Shown here: positions 24,199-32,983 of the stretch, in pieces | How the letters are laid out: each line of letters starts with the position of its first letter | Numbering within the stretch: position 1 is the first letter of the stretch | From: Curtobacterium sp. ER1/6 | Lineage (GTDB): Bacteria > Actinomycetota > Actinomycetes > Actinomycetales > Microbacteriaceae | Reading direction: 5' to 3' | NCBI RefSeq assembly: GCF_001742745.1 | Contig: NZ_MJAK01000013.1 | Span: 1 to 55,827, forward strand | DNA length: 55,827 nucleotides | Made by a program: the position numbers and the translations under genes | Notes under the pieces: generated by a model | Told to the model about the DNA's origin: nothing | What the model saw: only the letters and a program-made list of their open reading frames with translations | The model's database searches: none

Positions 24199-25775
24199 GC
24201 TGCGCCCTGCTCGGGCTGCTGCTCGATGCGCGGGAACAGTCCGGACCCGAGCGGCACGACCGTCTCCGCCCCCTGCCACTCCCAGGCCCGGTCCACGCGC
24301 TGCTCGGCGACGGACCCGCCGGCACCGATCGACGCCCAGAGCTTCTCGGTGGCCTTCGGCATGACCGGCGACACGAGGACGTTCACGGTACCGAGGCCGC
24401 GCAGTGCCGTCGTCAGCACGGTGCCGAGGCGCTCGCGCTGTGCGTCGTCCTTCGCCAGGGCCCACGGCTCCTGCTCGGTGATGTAGCCGTTCAGGGCGTC
24501 CACGAGCTCCCACACGGCGGCGATCGCCTCGTGCGGGGCGAAGGCCTCGACCGCGGCGTCCGCCCGTTCCGTCACGGACACCGCGAGGGCGTCGATCGCC
24601 TCGTCGGACGCGGTCAGCGCCCCGCGAGTCGGGACGGCCCCGTCGAAGTACTTCTGCAGCATCGCGACGAGCCGGGACGCCAGGTTGCCGAAGCCGTTCG
24701 CGAGGTCGGCGGCGTACCGGGCGGAGATGTCCTCCCAGCTGAAGTTGCCGTCCTGCCCGAAGGTGACCGCGCGGAGGAAGTAGTAGCGGAACGCGTCCGA
24801 CCCGAACGTGTCGGTGATCTCGGACGGGGCGATGCCGGTGAGCTTCGACTTCGACATCTTCTCGCCGCCGACGAGCAGCCACCCGTGGCCGAACACGCGC
24901 TTCGGCACCGGCAGGTCGGCCGCCATGAGCATCGCGGGCCAGATGACCGCGTGGAAGCGGGCGATGTCCTTGCCCACGATGTGGACGCTCGGCCAGAGGC
25001 GCTGGAACGCCTCGTCGTCGTCGGAGCCGTAGCCGAGGGCGGTCACGTAGTTGAGGAGCGCGTCGAACCACACGTAGAGCACGTGGTCGTGGTCCCAGGG
25101 GATCTGGATGCCCCAGTCGAAGCTCGACCGCGAGATCGACAGGTCGCGGAGGCCCTGCTTGACGAACGAGATGATCTCGTTGCGGACGCTCTCGGGCTGG
25201 ATGAACTCGGGGTTCGACTCGTACAGGTCGAGCAGGCGCTGCTCGAAGTCGCTCATCCGGAAGAAGTAGTTGCGCTCGGCCAGCACCTCGACCGGGATCG
25301 AGTGGATGGCGCAGACCTGCTGCCCCTCGTACGCACCCGTGCCGGGCACGAGGTCGCTCGGCTGCTTGTACTCCTCGCACCCCACGCAGTAGAAGCCCTC
25401 GAACTCACCGGCGTAGATGTAGCCGTCGTCGTACAGCTTCTGCAGGAAGGCCGTGACGCCGCGCTCGTGGCGCTCGTCGGTCGTGCGGATGAAGTCGTCG
25501 TTCGCCACGTCGACGGTGTCGAGCAGCGGCTTCCAGGCGTCCGTGACGAGACGGTCCGCCCACTCCTTCGGCGAGACGTCGTTCGCGCTCGCGGTGCGCA
25601 GGATCTTCTGGCCGTGCTCGTCGGTGCCGGTCAGGAGCCACGTGTCGTCGCCCCGCTGCCGGTGCCAGCGCGCCGTGAAGTCCGCGGCGACCTCGGTGTA
25701 GGCGTGCCCGATGTGTGGCACGTCGTTCACGTAGAAGATCGGCGTGGTGATGCTGAACGAGGACCCGTCGGACAT
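24195..25775 (-). CDS. metG: Methionyl-tRNA synthetase
   Basis: A 526-residue class I synthetase charging tRNA-Met. HIGH is PHIGHA (20-25) and KMSKS lies at 306-310 in GGEKMSKSKLTG. A zinc knuckle is made by Cys130/Cys133 and Cys155/His158. The length matches the short form without the C-terminal EMAP-like domain. I chose the ATG at 25775 over two upstream in-frame ATGs because TAGGAT lies seven bases before it on the minus strand. It heads the metG-tatD-rsmA unit. Confidence 0.96.
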   Translation of the reverse strand: MSDGSSFSITTPIFYVNDVPHIGHAYTEVAADFTARWHRQRGDDTWLLTGTDEHGQKILRTASANDVSPKEWADRLVTDAWKPLLDTVDVANDDFIRTTDERHERGVTAFLQKLYDDGYIYAGEFEGFYCVGCEEYKQPSDLVPGTGAYEGQQVCAIHSIPVEVLAERNYFFRMSDFEQRLLDLYESNPEFIQPESVRNEIISFVKQGLRDLSISRSSFDWGIQIPWDHDHVLYVWFDALLNYVTALGYGSDDDEAFQRLWPSVHIVGKDIARFHAVIWPAMLMAADLPVPKRVFGHGWLLVGGEKMSKSKLTGIAPSEITDTFGSDAFRYYFLRAVTFGQDGNFSWEDISARYAADLANGFGNLASRLVAMLQKYFDGAVPTRGALTASDEAIDALAVSVTERADAAVEAFAPHEAIAAVWELVDALNGYITEQEPWALAKDDAQRERLGTVLTTALRGLGTVNVLVSPVMPKATEKLWASIGAGGSVAEQRVDRAWEWQGAETVVPLGSGLFPRIEQQPEQGAA

Positions 25776-25807
25776 GCGGACCATCCTACGGGCGGCCGGC
25801 GAGCGCA

Positions 25808-25848
25808 TGACGCGACCCGTGCCTCCCGGCCGACGGGTGGTGGCGTCA
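25808..25848 (-). terminator. Two-part hairpin after rsmI
   Basis: TGACGC (25808-25813) pairs with GCGTCA (25843-25848) and ACCCGT (25815-25820) with ACGGGT (25833-25838). The loop 25821-25832 contains a single copy of the 11-mer GGCCGGGAGGC (reverse strand, 25821-25831). It overlaps the rsmI stop codon. Confidence 0.6.
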
Positions 25849-26667
25849 GCGCGCCGCGAGCGCGCCCTCGTAGAGGTCGCGCTTCGACAGGCCGGTCGCG
25901 TCGGCGACGGCCGCAGCGGCCTCCTTCATGCGCGACCCCGCGGCCACCCGCTCGAGCACCAGCCGGACGCCGTCCTCGATGCTCGTCACGTCGAGCGCAC
26001 CGGTCGAACCCTCGACGACGACGCAGATCTCGCCGCGGACGCCGTCCGCCGCCCACGCGGCGAGCTCGGCGAGCGTGTCGCGACGGACCTCCTCGTGCAG
26101 CTTCGTGAGCTCCCGGCAGACCACCGCACGGCGGTCGTCCCCGAAGCCCGCGGCCATGTCGGCCAGCGTGTCCGCGAGCCGGTGCGGCGACTCGAAGAAC
26201 ACCATCGTCCGCTGCTCCCCCGCGAGCGATGCGAACAGCCGACGCCGCTCGCCGGCCTTGCGGGTGGGGAACCCCTCGAAGCTGAAGCGGTCCGTCGGCA
26301 GACCGGAGACGGCGAGCGCCATGAGCACCGCGGACGGGCCCGGCAGGGCGGTGACCGTGACGCCCGCGGCGGCGGCCGCCTCGACGAGCGGGAAGCCCGG
26401 GTCGCTGATCGCGGGCATGCCCGCGTCGGTGAGGACGACGACGTCCTCGTCGCGGGCCAGCTCGACGACCTCGGAGGCCTTCGCCCGCTCGTTGTGCTCG
26501 TGCAGGGCGATGAGCCGCGGGCGGTTCTCGATGCCGAGCGCCCGCATGAGGTGGATCGCGGTGCGGGTGTCCTCGGCGGCCACGACGGTCGCGTTGGACA
26601 GGGTCTCGACGAGTCGGCGCGACGCGTCGCCGAGGTTGCCGATGGGCGTTGCTGCGAGGACGATCAC
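25846..26667 (-). CDS. rsmI: 16S rRNA (cytidine1402-2'-O)-methyltransferase
   Basis: A 273-residue tetrapyrrole-methylase-fold enzyme that 2'-O-methylates C1402 in the ribosomal decoding centre. The start IVLAATPIGNLGDASRRL, then AAEDTRTAIHLM, ALHEHNE and LTDAGMPAISDPGF are family hallmarks. The start is GTG (26665-26667), with CACAAT six bases upstream on the minus strand. It is divergent from pmt with 53 bases between, the usual actinobacterial arrangement. Confidence 0.95.
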   Translation of the reverse strand: MIVLAATPIGNLGDASRRLVETLSNATVVAAEDTRTAIHLMRALGIENRPRLIALHEHNERAKASEVVELARDEDVVVLTDAGMPAISDPGFPLVEAAAAAGVTVTALPGPSAVLMALAVSGLPTDRFSFEGFPTRKAGERRRLFASLAGEQRTMVFFESPHRLADTLADMAAGFGDDRRAVVCRELTKLHEEVRRDTLAELAAWAADGVRGEICVVVEGSTGALDVTSIEDGVRLVLERVAAGSRMKEAAAAVADATGLSKRDLYEGALAAR

Positions 26668-26720
26668 CTCCCCATTGTGGTGGCAGGTCCCGCCACGGGG
26701 CGATCCGTAGGATGCTGCCG

Positions 26721-28352
26721 ATGACCAGCGAGCTGACCGACGACCGCGCCGCCCTCGTCGACGGGCCGGTCGGCTCCCGCCTCGACGACTGGTGGGGCCG
26801 GGTCCTGTCGACGTCCCGGCGCGTGGCCGTGTGGCGGTGGACGGGCCCGCTCGCGGTGACGCTGCTCGCCGCCGTGCTGCGGTTGGCCGGCCTCGGTCAC
26901 CCCCACTCGCTGGTGTTCGACGAGACGTACTACGTCAAGGACGGCTGGTCGATCGTGCACCTCGGCTACGAGGGCACGTGGCCGGCGAACCCGTCCGGCG
27001 ACGGGGCACCGACCACCGACCAGCGGTTCGCCGACGGTGAGACCGACATCTACTCGCGGGCGGCCGAGTTCATCGCGCACCCGCCGCTCGGCAAGTACCT
27101 CATCGGGCTCGGCATGCTGCTCTTCGGCGCCGACAGCTCGTTCGGCTGGCGCATCACCGTCGCCGTGCTCGGCATCGCGACCGTCTTCCTGACCGCGGTG
27201 ATCGCGCGCTCGCTGTTCCGGTCGACCGCGGTGGGGACGCTCGCGGGGTTCCTGCTCGCGGTCGACGGGCAGGCGATCGTGCTCTCCCGGGTGACGCTGC
27301 TCGACGGCATCGTCACGTTCTTCGTCCTGCTCGGTGCGGGAGCGCTGCTGCTCGACCGCCGGTGGGCGCAGCGACGACTCGACGCCTGGGTGGGACGCCG
27401 GGCCGCCGCCGGCCGGGACACTCTCTGGGGGCCGGTGATGGTCTGGCGACCGTGGTTGGTCGCCATGGGGATCGCCCTCGGGCTCGCGTCGGCGACGAAG
27501 TGGTCCGGGCTGTACTTCCTGGCGTTCTTCGCGCTGTACTCCGTCCTCAGCGACATGCTGATGCGCCGCCGGGCCGGCGTGGCGTTCTGGTCGTCGAGCG
27601 CCTTCCTGCAGCAGGCACCGGTGTCGTTCCTCCTCACGGTGCCGATCGCCGCCGCGACCTACCTGGCGTCGTGGACCGGGTGGTTCCGCACGTCGGGCGG
27701 GTGGGACCGCGACTGGATCGCGAGCGGTGGCGAGCGGTGGACCGGCGTGCTCGCGTGGGTACCGGACTCCCTGCAGAACTGGTGGCACTACCAGTCGGAG
27801 ATCTACGGCTTCAACATCGGCCTGCACACCCCGCACTCGTACCAGGCGAACCCGCTGCTCTGGCTGCTCATGCAGCGCCCGACGTCCATGTACTACCAGG
27901 GCACGGACGCCGGCCAGGACGGCTGCTGGGCGGACCGCTGCGGCGAGGCGATCACCGGCATCGCGAACCCGTTCGTCTGGTACGCATCGGTGATCTCGGT
28001 CGTGGCCCTGCTCGTGCTCTGGGTCCTCCGCCGGCGGTGGGAGTACGGCTTCGTCCTGATCGGCGTCGCCGGCGGGTACCTGCCCTGGCTCATGTACACG
28101 GACCGGACGGTGTTCCAGTTCTACACGGTCGCCTTCGAGCCCTACATGGTGATGGCGCTCGCGGCGGCCATCGGGCTCGTGGCCGGCTCCCGCGACGACC
28201 CGCGGCACCGGCGCACGCGGGCGCTCGTCTGGATCGGCGTGTACCTCGGCGTCGTCGTGCTGGCCTCGGCCTACTGGTACCCCATGTGGACCGGCCTGCA
28301 GATGCCGTGGGACTTCGTCCGTTCCCACTACTGGCTGCCGAGCTGGCTCTAG
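26721..28352 (+). CDS. pmt: Protein O-mannosyltransferase (PMT family)
   Basis: A 543-residue membrane enzyme transferring mannose from polyprenyl-phosphate-mannose to Ser/Thr of proteins being exported. The essential acidic loop is VFDETYYVKDGWS after the first helix. GRITVA-type helices, SATKWSGLYFLAF and PYMVMALAAAIG follow, with about ten helices in all. It is divergent from rsmI, as in Mycobacterium and many other actinobacteria. The ATG at 26721 is preferred because TAGGAT (26708-26713) lies seven bases upstream. A 44-base hairpin follows the stop. Confidence 0.94.
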   Translation: MTSELTDDRAALVDGPVGSRLDDWWGRVLSTSRRVAVWRWTGPLAVTLLAAVLRLAGLGHPHSLVFDETYYVKDGWSIVHLGYEGTWPANPSGDGAPTTDQRFADGETDIYSRAAEFIAHPPLGKYLIGLGMLLFGADSSFGWRITVAVLGIATVFLTAVIARSLFRSTAVGTLAGFLLAVDGQAIVLSRVTLLDGIVTFFVLLGAGALLLDRRWAQRRLDAWVGRRAAAGRDTLWGPVMVWRPWLVAMGIALGLASATKWSGLYFLAFFALYSVLSDMLMRRRAGVAFWSSSAFLQQAPVSFLLTVPIAAATYLASWTGWFRTSGGWDRDWIASGGERWTGVLAWVPDSLQNWWHYQSEIYGFNIGLHTPHSYQANPLLWLLMQRPTSMYYQGTDAGQDGCWADRCGEAITGIANPFVWYASVISVVALLVLWVLRRRWEYGFVLIGVAGGYLPWLMYTDRTVFQFYTVAFEPYMVMALAAAIGLVAGSRDDPRHRRTRALVWIGVYLGVVVLASAYWYPMWTGLQMPWDFVRSHYWLPSWL

Positions 28353-28366
28353 GCGGGACCGGCTGA

Positions 28367-28410
28367 CGGACGGGAGGCACGTGGCGGCGCCGCCACGCGC
28401 CTCCCGTCCG
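28367..28410. terminator. 22-bp hairpin carrying paired GGACGGGAGGC cores
   Basis: A continuous dyad centred at 28388/28389 with one mismatch (28379/28398). The cores are at 28368-28378 and 28399-28409. It lies between convergent pmt and the TetR gene and should terminate both. Confidence 0.85.
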
Positions 28411-28445
28411 GCTGTTGTCAGGTCCCGGCGCGCGCCGCGGCAGCG

Positions 28446-29105
28446 TCAGGACGGGCCGTGGAGCGCGTGCTCGATCGTCGCACGGTCGAGCGGCGCACCG
28501 AGCATCGGCTGCCGCCCCGTCGGGGGCAGGACCCCCTCGAGCACGACCTCCGCGTAGCGCCGCCAGGCGTCCGGGTCGTGGTCGCGCGTCCGGTCCGCCA
28601 CGGCACCGACCATCACGGTGAGCATCGGCAGGTCGGACCACGCGAAGCCGGCGCGCACGACGCCCGCCGCATGCGCCCGCTCGATGATCGCGTTGACCTG
28701 GGACTCGAGCCGGTCGCGCTCCTCAACCACGGACGGGCGGGCCTTGCCGGCTCGAACGATGGCGTCGGCGAGGGCACGGTCGCGCGCCCGGAACTCGAAG
28801 ACGCCCATCAGGTAGACGCGCAGCCCCTCGCGGGGGTCGGACTCCTCCGCGGCACGGGCGGCGGCGGCGTTCATGGCCTCGAACTTGGTGGAGAGCAGCG
28901 CCTCGATCAGGGAGTCCTTGTCGGCGAACCGCCGGTACACCGTGCCGACGCCCACGCCGGCCTCGTGCGCGATGTCGTTGAGGGTCACCGACAGGCCGCG
29001 TTCCGCGAAGCACTTCCGTGCCGTCTGCAGGATCAGCTCGCGGTTGCGCGCGGCGTCGGCGCGCAGGGGGCGCTCGAGGTCGCGCGCCGAGTCGGTGGTG
29101 CTCAC
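28446..29105 (-). CDS. TetR-family transcriptional repressor
   Basis: A 219-residue TetR regulator. The helix-turn-helix is VTLNDIAHEAGVGVGTVYRR followed by FADKDSLIEALL, at about residues 42-72. The C-terminal ligand domain is of the general multidrug-efflux type. The start is GTG at 29105, backed by TACCGT seven bases upstream on the minus strand. It is divergent from an MFS exporter; palindromes at 29137-29159 and 29180-29196 lie between them. It most likely represses the exporter until its ligand binds. Confidence 0.9.
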   Translation of the reverse strand: MSTTDSARDLERPLRADAARNRELILQTARKCFAERGLSVTLNDIAHEAGVGVGTVYRRFADKDSLIEALLSTKFEAMNAAAARAAEESDPREGLRVYLMGVFEFRARDRALADAIVRAGKARPSVVEERDRLESQVNAIIERAHAAGVVRAGFAWSDLPMLTVMVGAVADRTRDHDPDAWRRYAEVVLEGVLPPTGRQPMLGAPLDRATIEHALHGPS

Positions 29106-29136
29106 GATGCCGACGGTAGTTGACGATTCTGGGAAC

Positions 29137-29196
29137 AAACGGATGCGGTGACTCCGTTTCGGTCTACACTGACGACAAACGGATGCGACGCATCCG
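29137..29196. promoter_or_regulatory. TetR operator candidates upstream of the MFS gene
   Basis: AAACGGA-N9-TCCGTTT at 29137-29159 and CGGATGCG-A-CGCATCCG at 29180-29196. Both sites begin with the same ACAAACGGATGCG, at 29136 and 29176, 40 bp apart. TACACT at 29165-29170 between them could be the exporter's -10 box, so a bound repressor would block it. Confidence 0.72.
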
Positions 29197-29267
29197 GTTC
29201 CACCTCCTCGCGAAGCGCTCGACGGCGCGTGCTCCGCCACCTCCACCCTTCACCGAAGGAGGCTGCC

Positions 29268-30824
29268 GTGACGGCAGAACAGACCGTGCCGACCCCCACC
29301 GGGGCAGCACCCACGACGACGAGCCCCTCCGGCTCGGGCGCCGCTCCCGAGAAGGCGAACCGCCGGTGGATCGCCCTCGCGGTCATCGCGCTCGCCCAGC
29401 TCATGGTGGTGCTCGACGCCACCATCGTGAACATCGCCCTGCCCTCGGCCCAGGCCGACCTGGGCTTCGGCAACGACCAGCGGCAGTGGATCGTCACCGC
29501 CTACTCGCTGGCGTTCGGCTCCCTCCTGCTCCTCGGCGGACGCCTCGGCGACCTCTTCGGCCGCAAGAACACGTTCATCGTCGGGCTCGTCGGCTTCGCG
29601 GCCGCCTCGGTCCTCGGCGGCCTCGCCGACTCGTTCGGGCTGCTCGTCGCGGCCCGCGCGCTGCAGGGCGTGTTCGGCGCGCTGCTCGCCCCGTCCGCCC
29701 TCGGCATGCTGACGACGACCTTCCGTGACCCGAAGGAGCGCGGGCGCGCCTTCGGCATCTTCGGGTCGATCGCCGGCTCGGGTGCGGCCATCGGCCTGCT
29801 CCTTGGTGGCGTCCTGACCGAGTACACCTCGTGGCGCTGGTGCCTGTACGTCAACGTCGTGTTCGCGGTGCTCGGCGTGATCGGCGCGCTCGTCTTCATG
29901 GCCCGGCCCCCGAAGGTCGAGCGGCCCCGCATCGACGTCGCCGGCGTCCTCACGATCACGGCCGGCCTGGTCGGCATCGTCTACGGCTTCTCGAACGCCG
30001 AGTCGAACGGCTGGGACGCTCCGCTGACGATCGTCATGCTCGCCGCGGGCGTCGTGCTCGTCGCGGCCTTCGTGGTCATCGAGACACGGGTCGCACACCC
30101 GCTGCTCCCCCTGCGCGTCGTCCTCGACCGCGACCGCGGCGGCGCGTTCATCGCGATCGGCCTGGTGGCGATCGGCATGTTCGGCATCTTCCTGTTCCTG
30201 ACCTACTACCTCGAGCAGACGCTCGGCTTCAGCTCGCTGCAGACCGGGCTCGCGTTCCTCCCGATGCCGCTGTCGATCATGATCTCGGCGACGCAGATCG
30301 GCGGACGTCTGCTCCCCCGCGTCGGGCCGAAGGTCCTCATCTTCGCCGGTGGCCTGGTCGCCGCGACGGGGCTTCTGCTCCTCCTCCGCACCGACGTCGA
30401 CAGCTCGTACGCGGGGACCGTCCTGCCCGCGCTCATCGTCATCGGTCTCGGCATGGGCACGATCTTCTCGTCCGCCATGAACACGGCGACCACGGGGGTG
30501 GCCCGGGCGGACGCCGGCGTGGCCTCCGCGACGGTGAACACGATGCAGCAGATCGGTGGATCGATCGGTACCGCACTGCTGTCGACGATCTTCGCCGACG
30601 TCGTGGCGGACAGCCTCTCCGGGCTGTCGGCGGCGCCGACGAAGCTGCAGCAGGCGCAGGCTGTGATCGACGGGTACCACGTGGCGTTCGGCATCTCGGC
30701 GGGCGTGCTCGTGCTCGTCGCCCTCGCCGGCGGGCTCCTGATCAACCGGCAGTCGGTGCGGCTCGCCAAGCTCGAGCACGCGTCGAGCGCGACCACGGGC
30801 AGCATCCCCACGGCAGCGCACTAG
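29268..30824 (+). CDS. MFS drug exporter, DHA2 (EmrB/QacA) type
   Basis: A 518-residue 14-helix proton-driven exporter. The first helix carries LMVVLDATIVNIALP, the D1 motif of the DHA2 group, and LGGRLGDLFGRKNTF is motif A between helices 2 and 3. GSIAGSGAAIGLLLGG is the antiporter motif C. The start is GTG at 29268 because AAGGAGG (29256-29262) lies five bases upstream. The first 35 residues are Thr/Ala/Pro-rich and cytoplasmic. The exported compound is unknown. Expression is probably controlled by the divergent TetR. Confidence 0.92.
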   Translation: MTAEQTVPTPTGAAPTTTSPSGSGAAPEKANRRWIALAVIALAQLMVVLDATIVNIALPSAQADLGFGNDQRQWIVTAYSLAFGSLLLLGGRLGDLFGRKNTFIVGLVGFAAASVLGGLADSFGLLVAARALQGVFGALLAPSALGMLTTTFRDPKERGRAFGIFGSIAGSGAAIGLLLGGVLTEYTSWRWCLYVNVVFAVLGVIGALVFMARPPKVERPRIDVAGVLTITAGLVGIVYGFSNAESNGWDAPLTIVMLAAGVVLVAAFVVIETRVAHPLLPLRVVLDRDRGGAFIAIGLVAIGMFGIFLFLTYYLEQTLGFSSLQTGLAFLPMPLSIMISATQIGGRLLPRVGPKVLIFAGGLVAATGLLLLLRTDVDSSYAGTVLPALIVIGLGMGTIFSSAMNTATTGVARADAGVASATVNTMQQIGGSIGTALLSTIFADVVADSLSGLSAAPTKLQQAQAVIDGYHVAFGISAGVLVLVALAGGLLINRQSVRLAKLEHASSATTGSIPTAAH

Positions 30825-30853
30825 CCCGGTCTCGCGGCTGGGCACCCGTCCTG

Positions 30854-30889
30854 CGACATCCCACGCGTCGATCGACGCGTGGGATGTCG
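30854..30889 (+). terminator. 36-bp perfect palindrome after the MFS gene
   Basis: Arms of 18 bp (30854-30871 and 30872-30889) meet with no loop at TCGATCGA. It lies 29 bases after the stop codon and before the sulfurtransferase gene on the same strand, consistent with a terminator. Confidence 0.82.
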
Positions 30890-30997
30890 TCGTTCCGGCC
30901 CCCTGCGCGCCGGATGACCGCGCCGTCGGGACAGTGGCGTTGCGCCCCGTGTCGGACACCCTCGCTCGCGTCAGGGGCGCCGGATATCGTGACGGCC

Positions 30998-31858
30998 ATG
31001 GCCCCCGTCCTGACCTCGCCGCTCGTGTCGACGCAGTGGCTCGCCGACCACCTCGGTGCCGACGACCTCGTGGTCGTCGACGCCTCGGTGCGCACCGAGG
31101 GCACGGGGACCGCGACGCGCTGGCAGGGCGCGCACGACGCGTACGAGCAGCACGGGCACGTCCCCGGCGCGCGGTACGCCGACCTGCTCCACGACTTCTC
31201 GGCGCCCGACGCCGACCTGCCGTTCACCCGTCCGGGCGCCGAGCACTTCGAGGCCGCCGCGCGGGCCCTCGGGGTCACCGCGTCGAGCACGGTCGTGGTC
31301 TACGACGACGGCGTCGGCGAGTGGGCCGCACGCCTGTGGTGGATCTTCCGCGCGTTCGGCTTCGACACCGCCGCGGTGCTGGACGGCGGCTTCACCAAGT
31401 GGCGGGACGAAGGGCGCCCCGTCCGGGTCGGACCCGTGCGCACGACGCCCGCCGCCACCGGCGCGGACCCGTTCCTGGCCGGGGAGGAACGGCCGGTCTG
31501 GGCGGACCACGACCGCGTCCTCCGCGCCGTGCACGGCGAGGAACCGGCGGCGGTGGTGCTCGCCGCGCCCGCGTCCTCGCTCGGCACCGACCACCCGGGC
31601 ATCGTCCCGGGCAGCACGGTCATCACCACGGACGACGTCGTCGACCCGGTGTCGAACACGCTCCGACGACGTCCGGCCCTCGCCGAGGTGTTCGCGTCCG
31701 TGCTCGGCGCCGACGAGGTCGTGACGTACTGCGGGGTGGGCAGCGCCGCGTGCGTGGACGCACTCGCCCTGACGGTGCTCGGGCACGACCGGGTGCAGGT
31801 GTACGACGGGTCCCTGGCGGAGTGGTGGCGGCTCGAGCCGGAGCTGCTCGCGTCCTGA
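30998..31858 (+). CDS. Thiosulfate/3-mercaptopyruvate-type sulfurtransferase
   Basis: A 286-residue protein with two tandem rhodanese domains. The N-terminal one (VVVYDDGVGEWAARLWW) lacks the active cysteine. The C-terminal one has Cys245 in VTYCGVGSAA, the persulfide-carrying residue. It moves sulfur from thiosulfate or mercaptopyruvate to an acceptor such as cyanide or thioredoxin. The active loop is CGVGSA rather than the classic CRxGx(R/T), so the donor is uncertain. The ATG at 30998 is chosen over the in-frame GTG at 30989 because TATCGT (30985-30990) lies seven bases before it. Confidence 0.9.
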   Translation: MAPVLTSPLVSTQWLADHLGADDLVVVDASVRTEGTGTATRWQGAHDAYEQHGHVPGARYADLLHDFSAPDADLPFTRPGAEHFEAAARALGVTASSTVVVYDDGVGEWAARLWWIFRAFGFDTAAVLDGGFTKWRDEGRPVRVGPVRTTPAATGADPFLAGEERPVWADHDRVLRAVHGEEPAAVVLAAPASSLGTDHPGIVPGSTVITTDDVVDPVSNTLRRRPALAEVFASVLGADEVVTYCGVGSAACVDALALTVLGHDRVQVYDGSLAEWWRLEPELLAS

Positions 31859-31899
31859 CGTCCCCACCGGGGACACCGCCGCGCACTAGCGTGGGCTCC

Positions 31900-32967
31900 A
31901 TGAGCAGCAGACGCGCGGTCGTCCTCGGCGGTACCGGCGGCATCGGTTCGGCGGTGGTCCGCGACCTGCTCGACGTCTCGGGTCGCGGCGGTGACGACTG
32001 GCAGGTGGACGTGCTCGCGCGCCGCGGTGGTCCCGCTGCCGACGCCCTGACCGCGGCGGGCGCGACCTTCGTCCCCGGCGACCGGCGGGACACCACGGTG
32101 CTCCGTGACCTGCTGCGGCCCGGGGCCGACCTGCTCGTCGACACCGTGGGACTGACACGTGACGACGCCCTGCAGCTCCGCCCGTTCCTCGACGACGTCG
32201 GCTCGACGGTGTTCGTGTCCTCGAAGGCCGTGTACGTGGACGACCGGGGGCGGCACGCGAACTCGGTCGACCGTCCCGTCTTCGGCGGTCCGGTCTCCGA
32301 GCTCCAGCCCACCGTGACGGCCGGCGACGGCGACCCGACCACGCGCGACGGGTACGGCGCGGCGAAGGTCGCCGCCGAGCAGGTCCTCCTCGACCACGGC
32401 GCACCGGTCACCGTGCTGCGGCCCTCGAAGGTCCACGGCGTCGGCATCGGGCGTCCGCGCGAGTGGTTCGTGGTGCGGCGTGCACTCGACGGACGGGAGC
32501 GCATCCTGCTCGCCGACCACGGCCGCGGCGTCGACCACACGACCGCGGCCAGCGGCATCGCGTCCCTCGTCCGACTCGTCGCGGACAGCCCGGACCGCCG
32601 CATCCTCAACGTCGCGGACGAGACCGCGCCCGACGTCCTCGAGATCGTGCGCACCCTCGCCGGGCTCGCCGACCACCGCTTCGACGAGGTGCTGCTCGAC
32701 CAGGACGCCCCCGCGTTCGTCGGGACGACGCCGTGGAGCTCACCCGCGCCGTTCGTCCTCGACACCACGGCGGCGCGGGCCCTCGGGTGGCAGGCGCCCC
32801 GGTACGCCGACGCCGTGCGCCCCACGGTCGAGTGGCTGCTCGAGACCGCCCACGCCGTCCCCGCCGACGGCGACGTCCCCTGGGCGGACGACCCGTTCTG
32901 GGACCGCATGTTCGACTACGGCCCCGAGGACGCCGCGCTGGCGCTCCTCTCCCTCGGTCGGGACTGA
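31900..32967 (+). CDS. NAD-dependent epimerase/dehydratase-family protein
   Basis: A 355-residue extended SDR. The cofactor loop is VVLGGTGGIGSAVV at the N terminus and the YxxxK pair is in DGYGAAKVAAEQVL. FVSSKAVYVDD marks the catalytic strand, and the C-terminal part has the substrate domain. The substrate is probably a nucleotide sugar or a related carbonyl compound, but this cannot be told here. The ATG at 31900 follows TAGCGT (31887-31892) by seven bases. A small P-loop gene follows 16 bases after its stop and may be co-transcribed. Confidence 0.85.
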   Translation: MSSRRAVVLGGTGGIGSAVVRDLLDVSGRGGDDWQVDVLARRGGPAADALTAAGATFVPGDRRDTTVLRDLLRPGADLLVDTVGLTRDDALQLRPFLDDVGSTVFVSSKAVYVDDRGRHANSVDRPVFGGPVSELQPTVTAGDGDPTTRDGYGAAKVAAEQVLLDHGAPVTVLRPSKVHGVGIGRPREWFVVRRALDGRERILLADHGRGVDHTTAASGIASLVRLVADSPDRRILNVADETAPDVLEIVRTLAGLADHRFDEVLLDQDAPAFVGTTPWSSPAPFVLDTTAARALGWQAPRYADAVRPTVEWLLETAHAVPADGDVPWADDPFWDRMFDYGPEDAALALLSLGRD

Positions 32968-32983
32968 GGCGGGGATCGAGCCG

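Noticed and set aside
24199..25380. Extension of tatD to 706 residues
   Set aside because: The region is antisense-frame metG; the real tatD begins at GTG 24198 with the coupled GTGA overlap.
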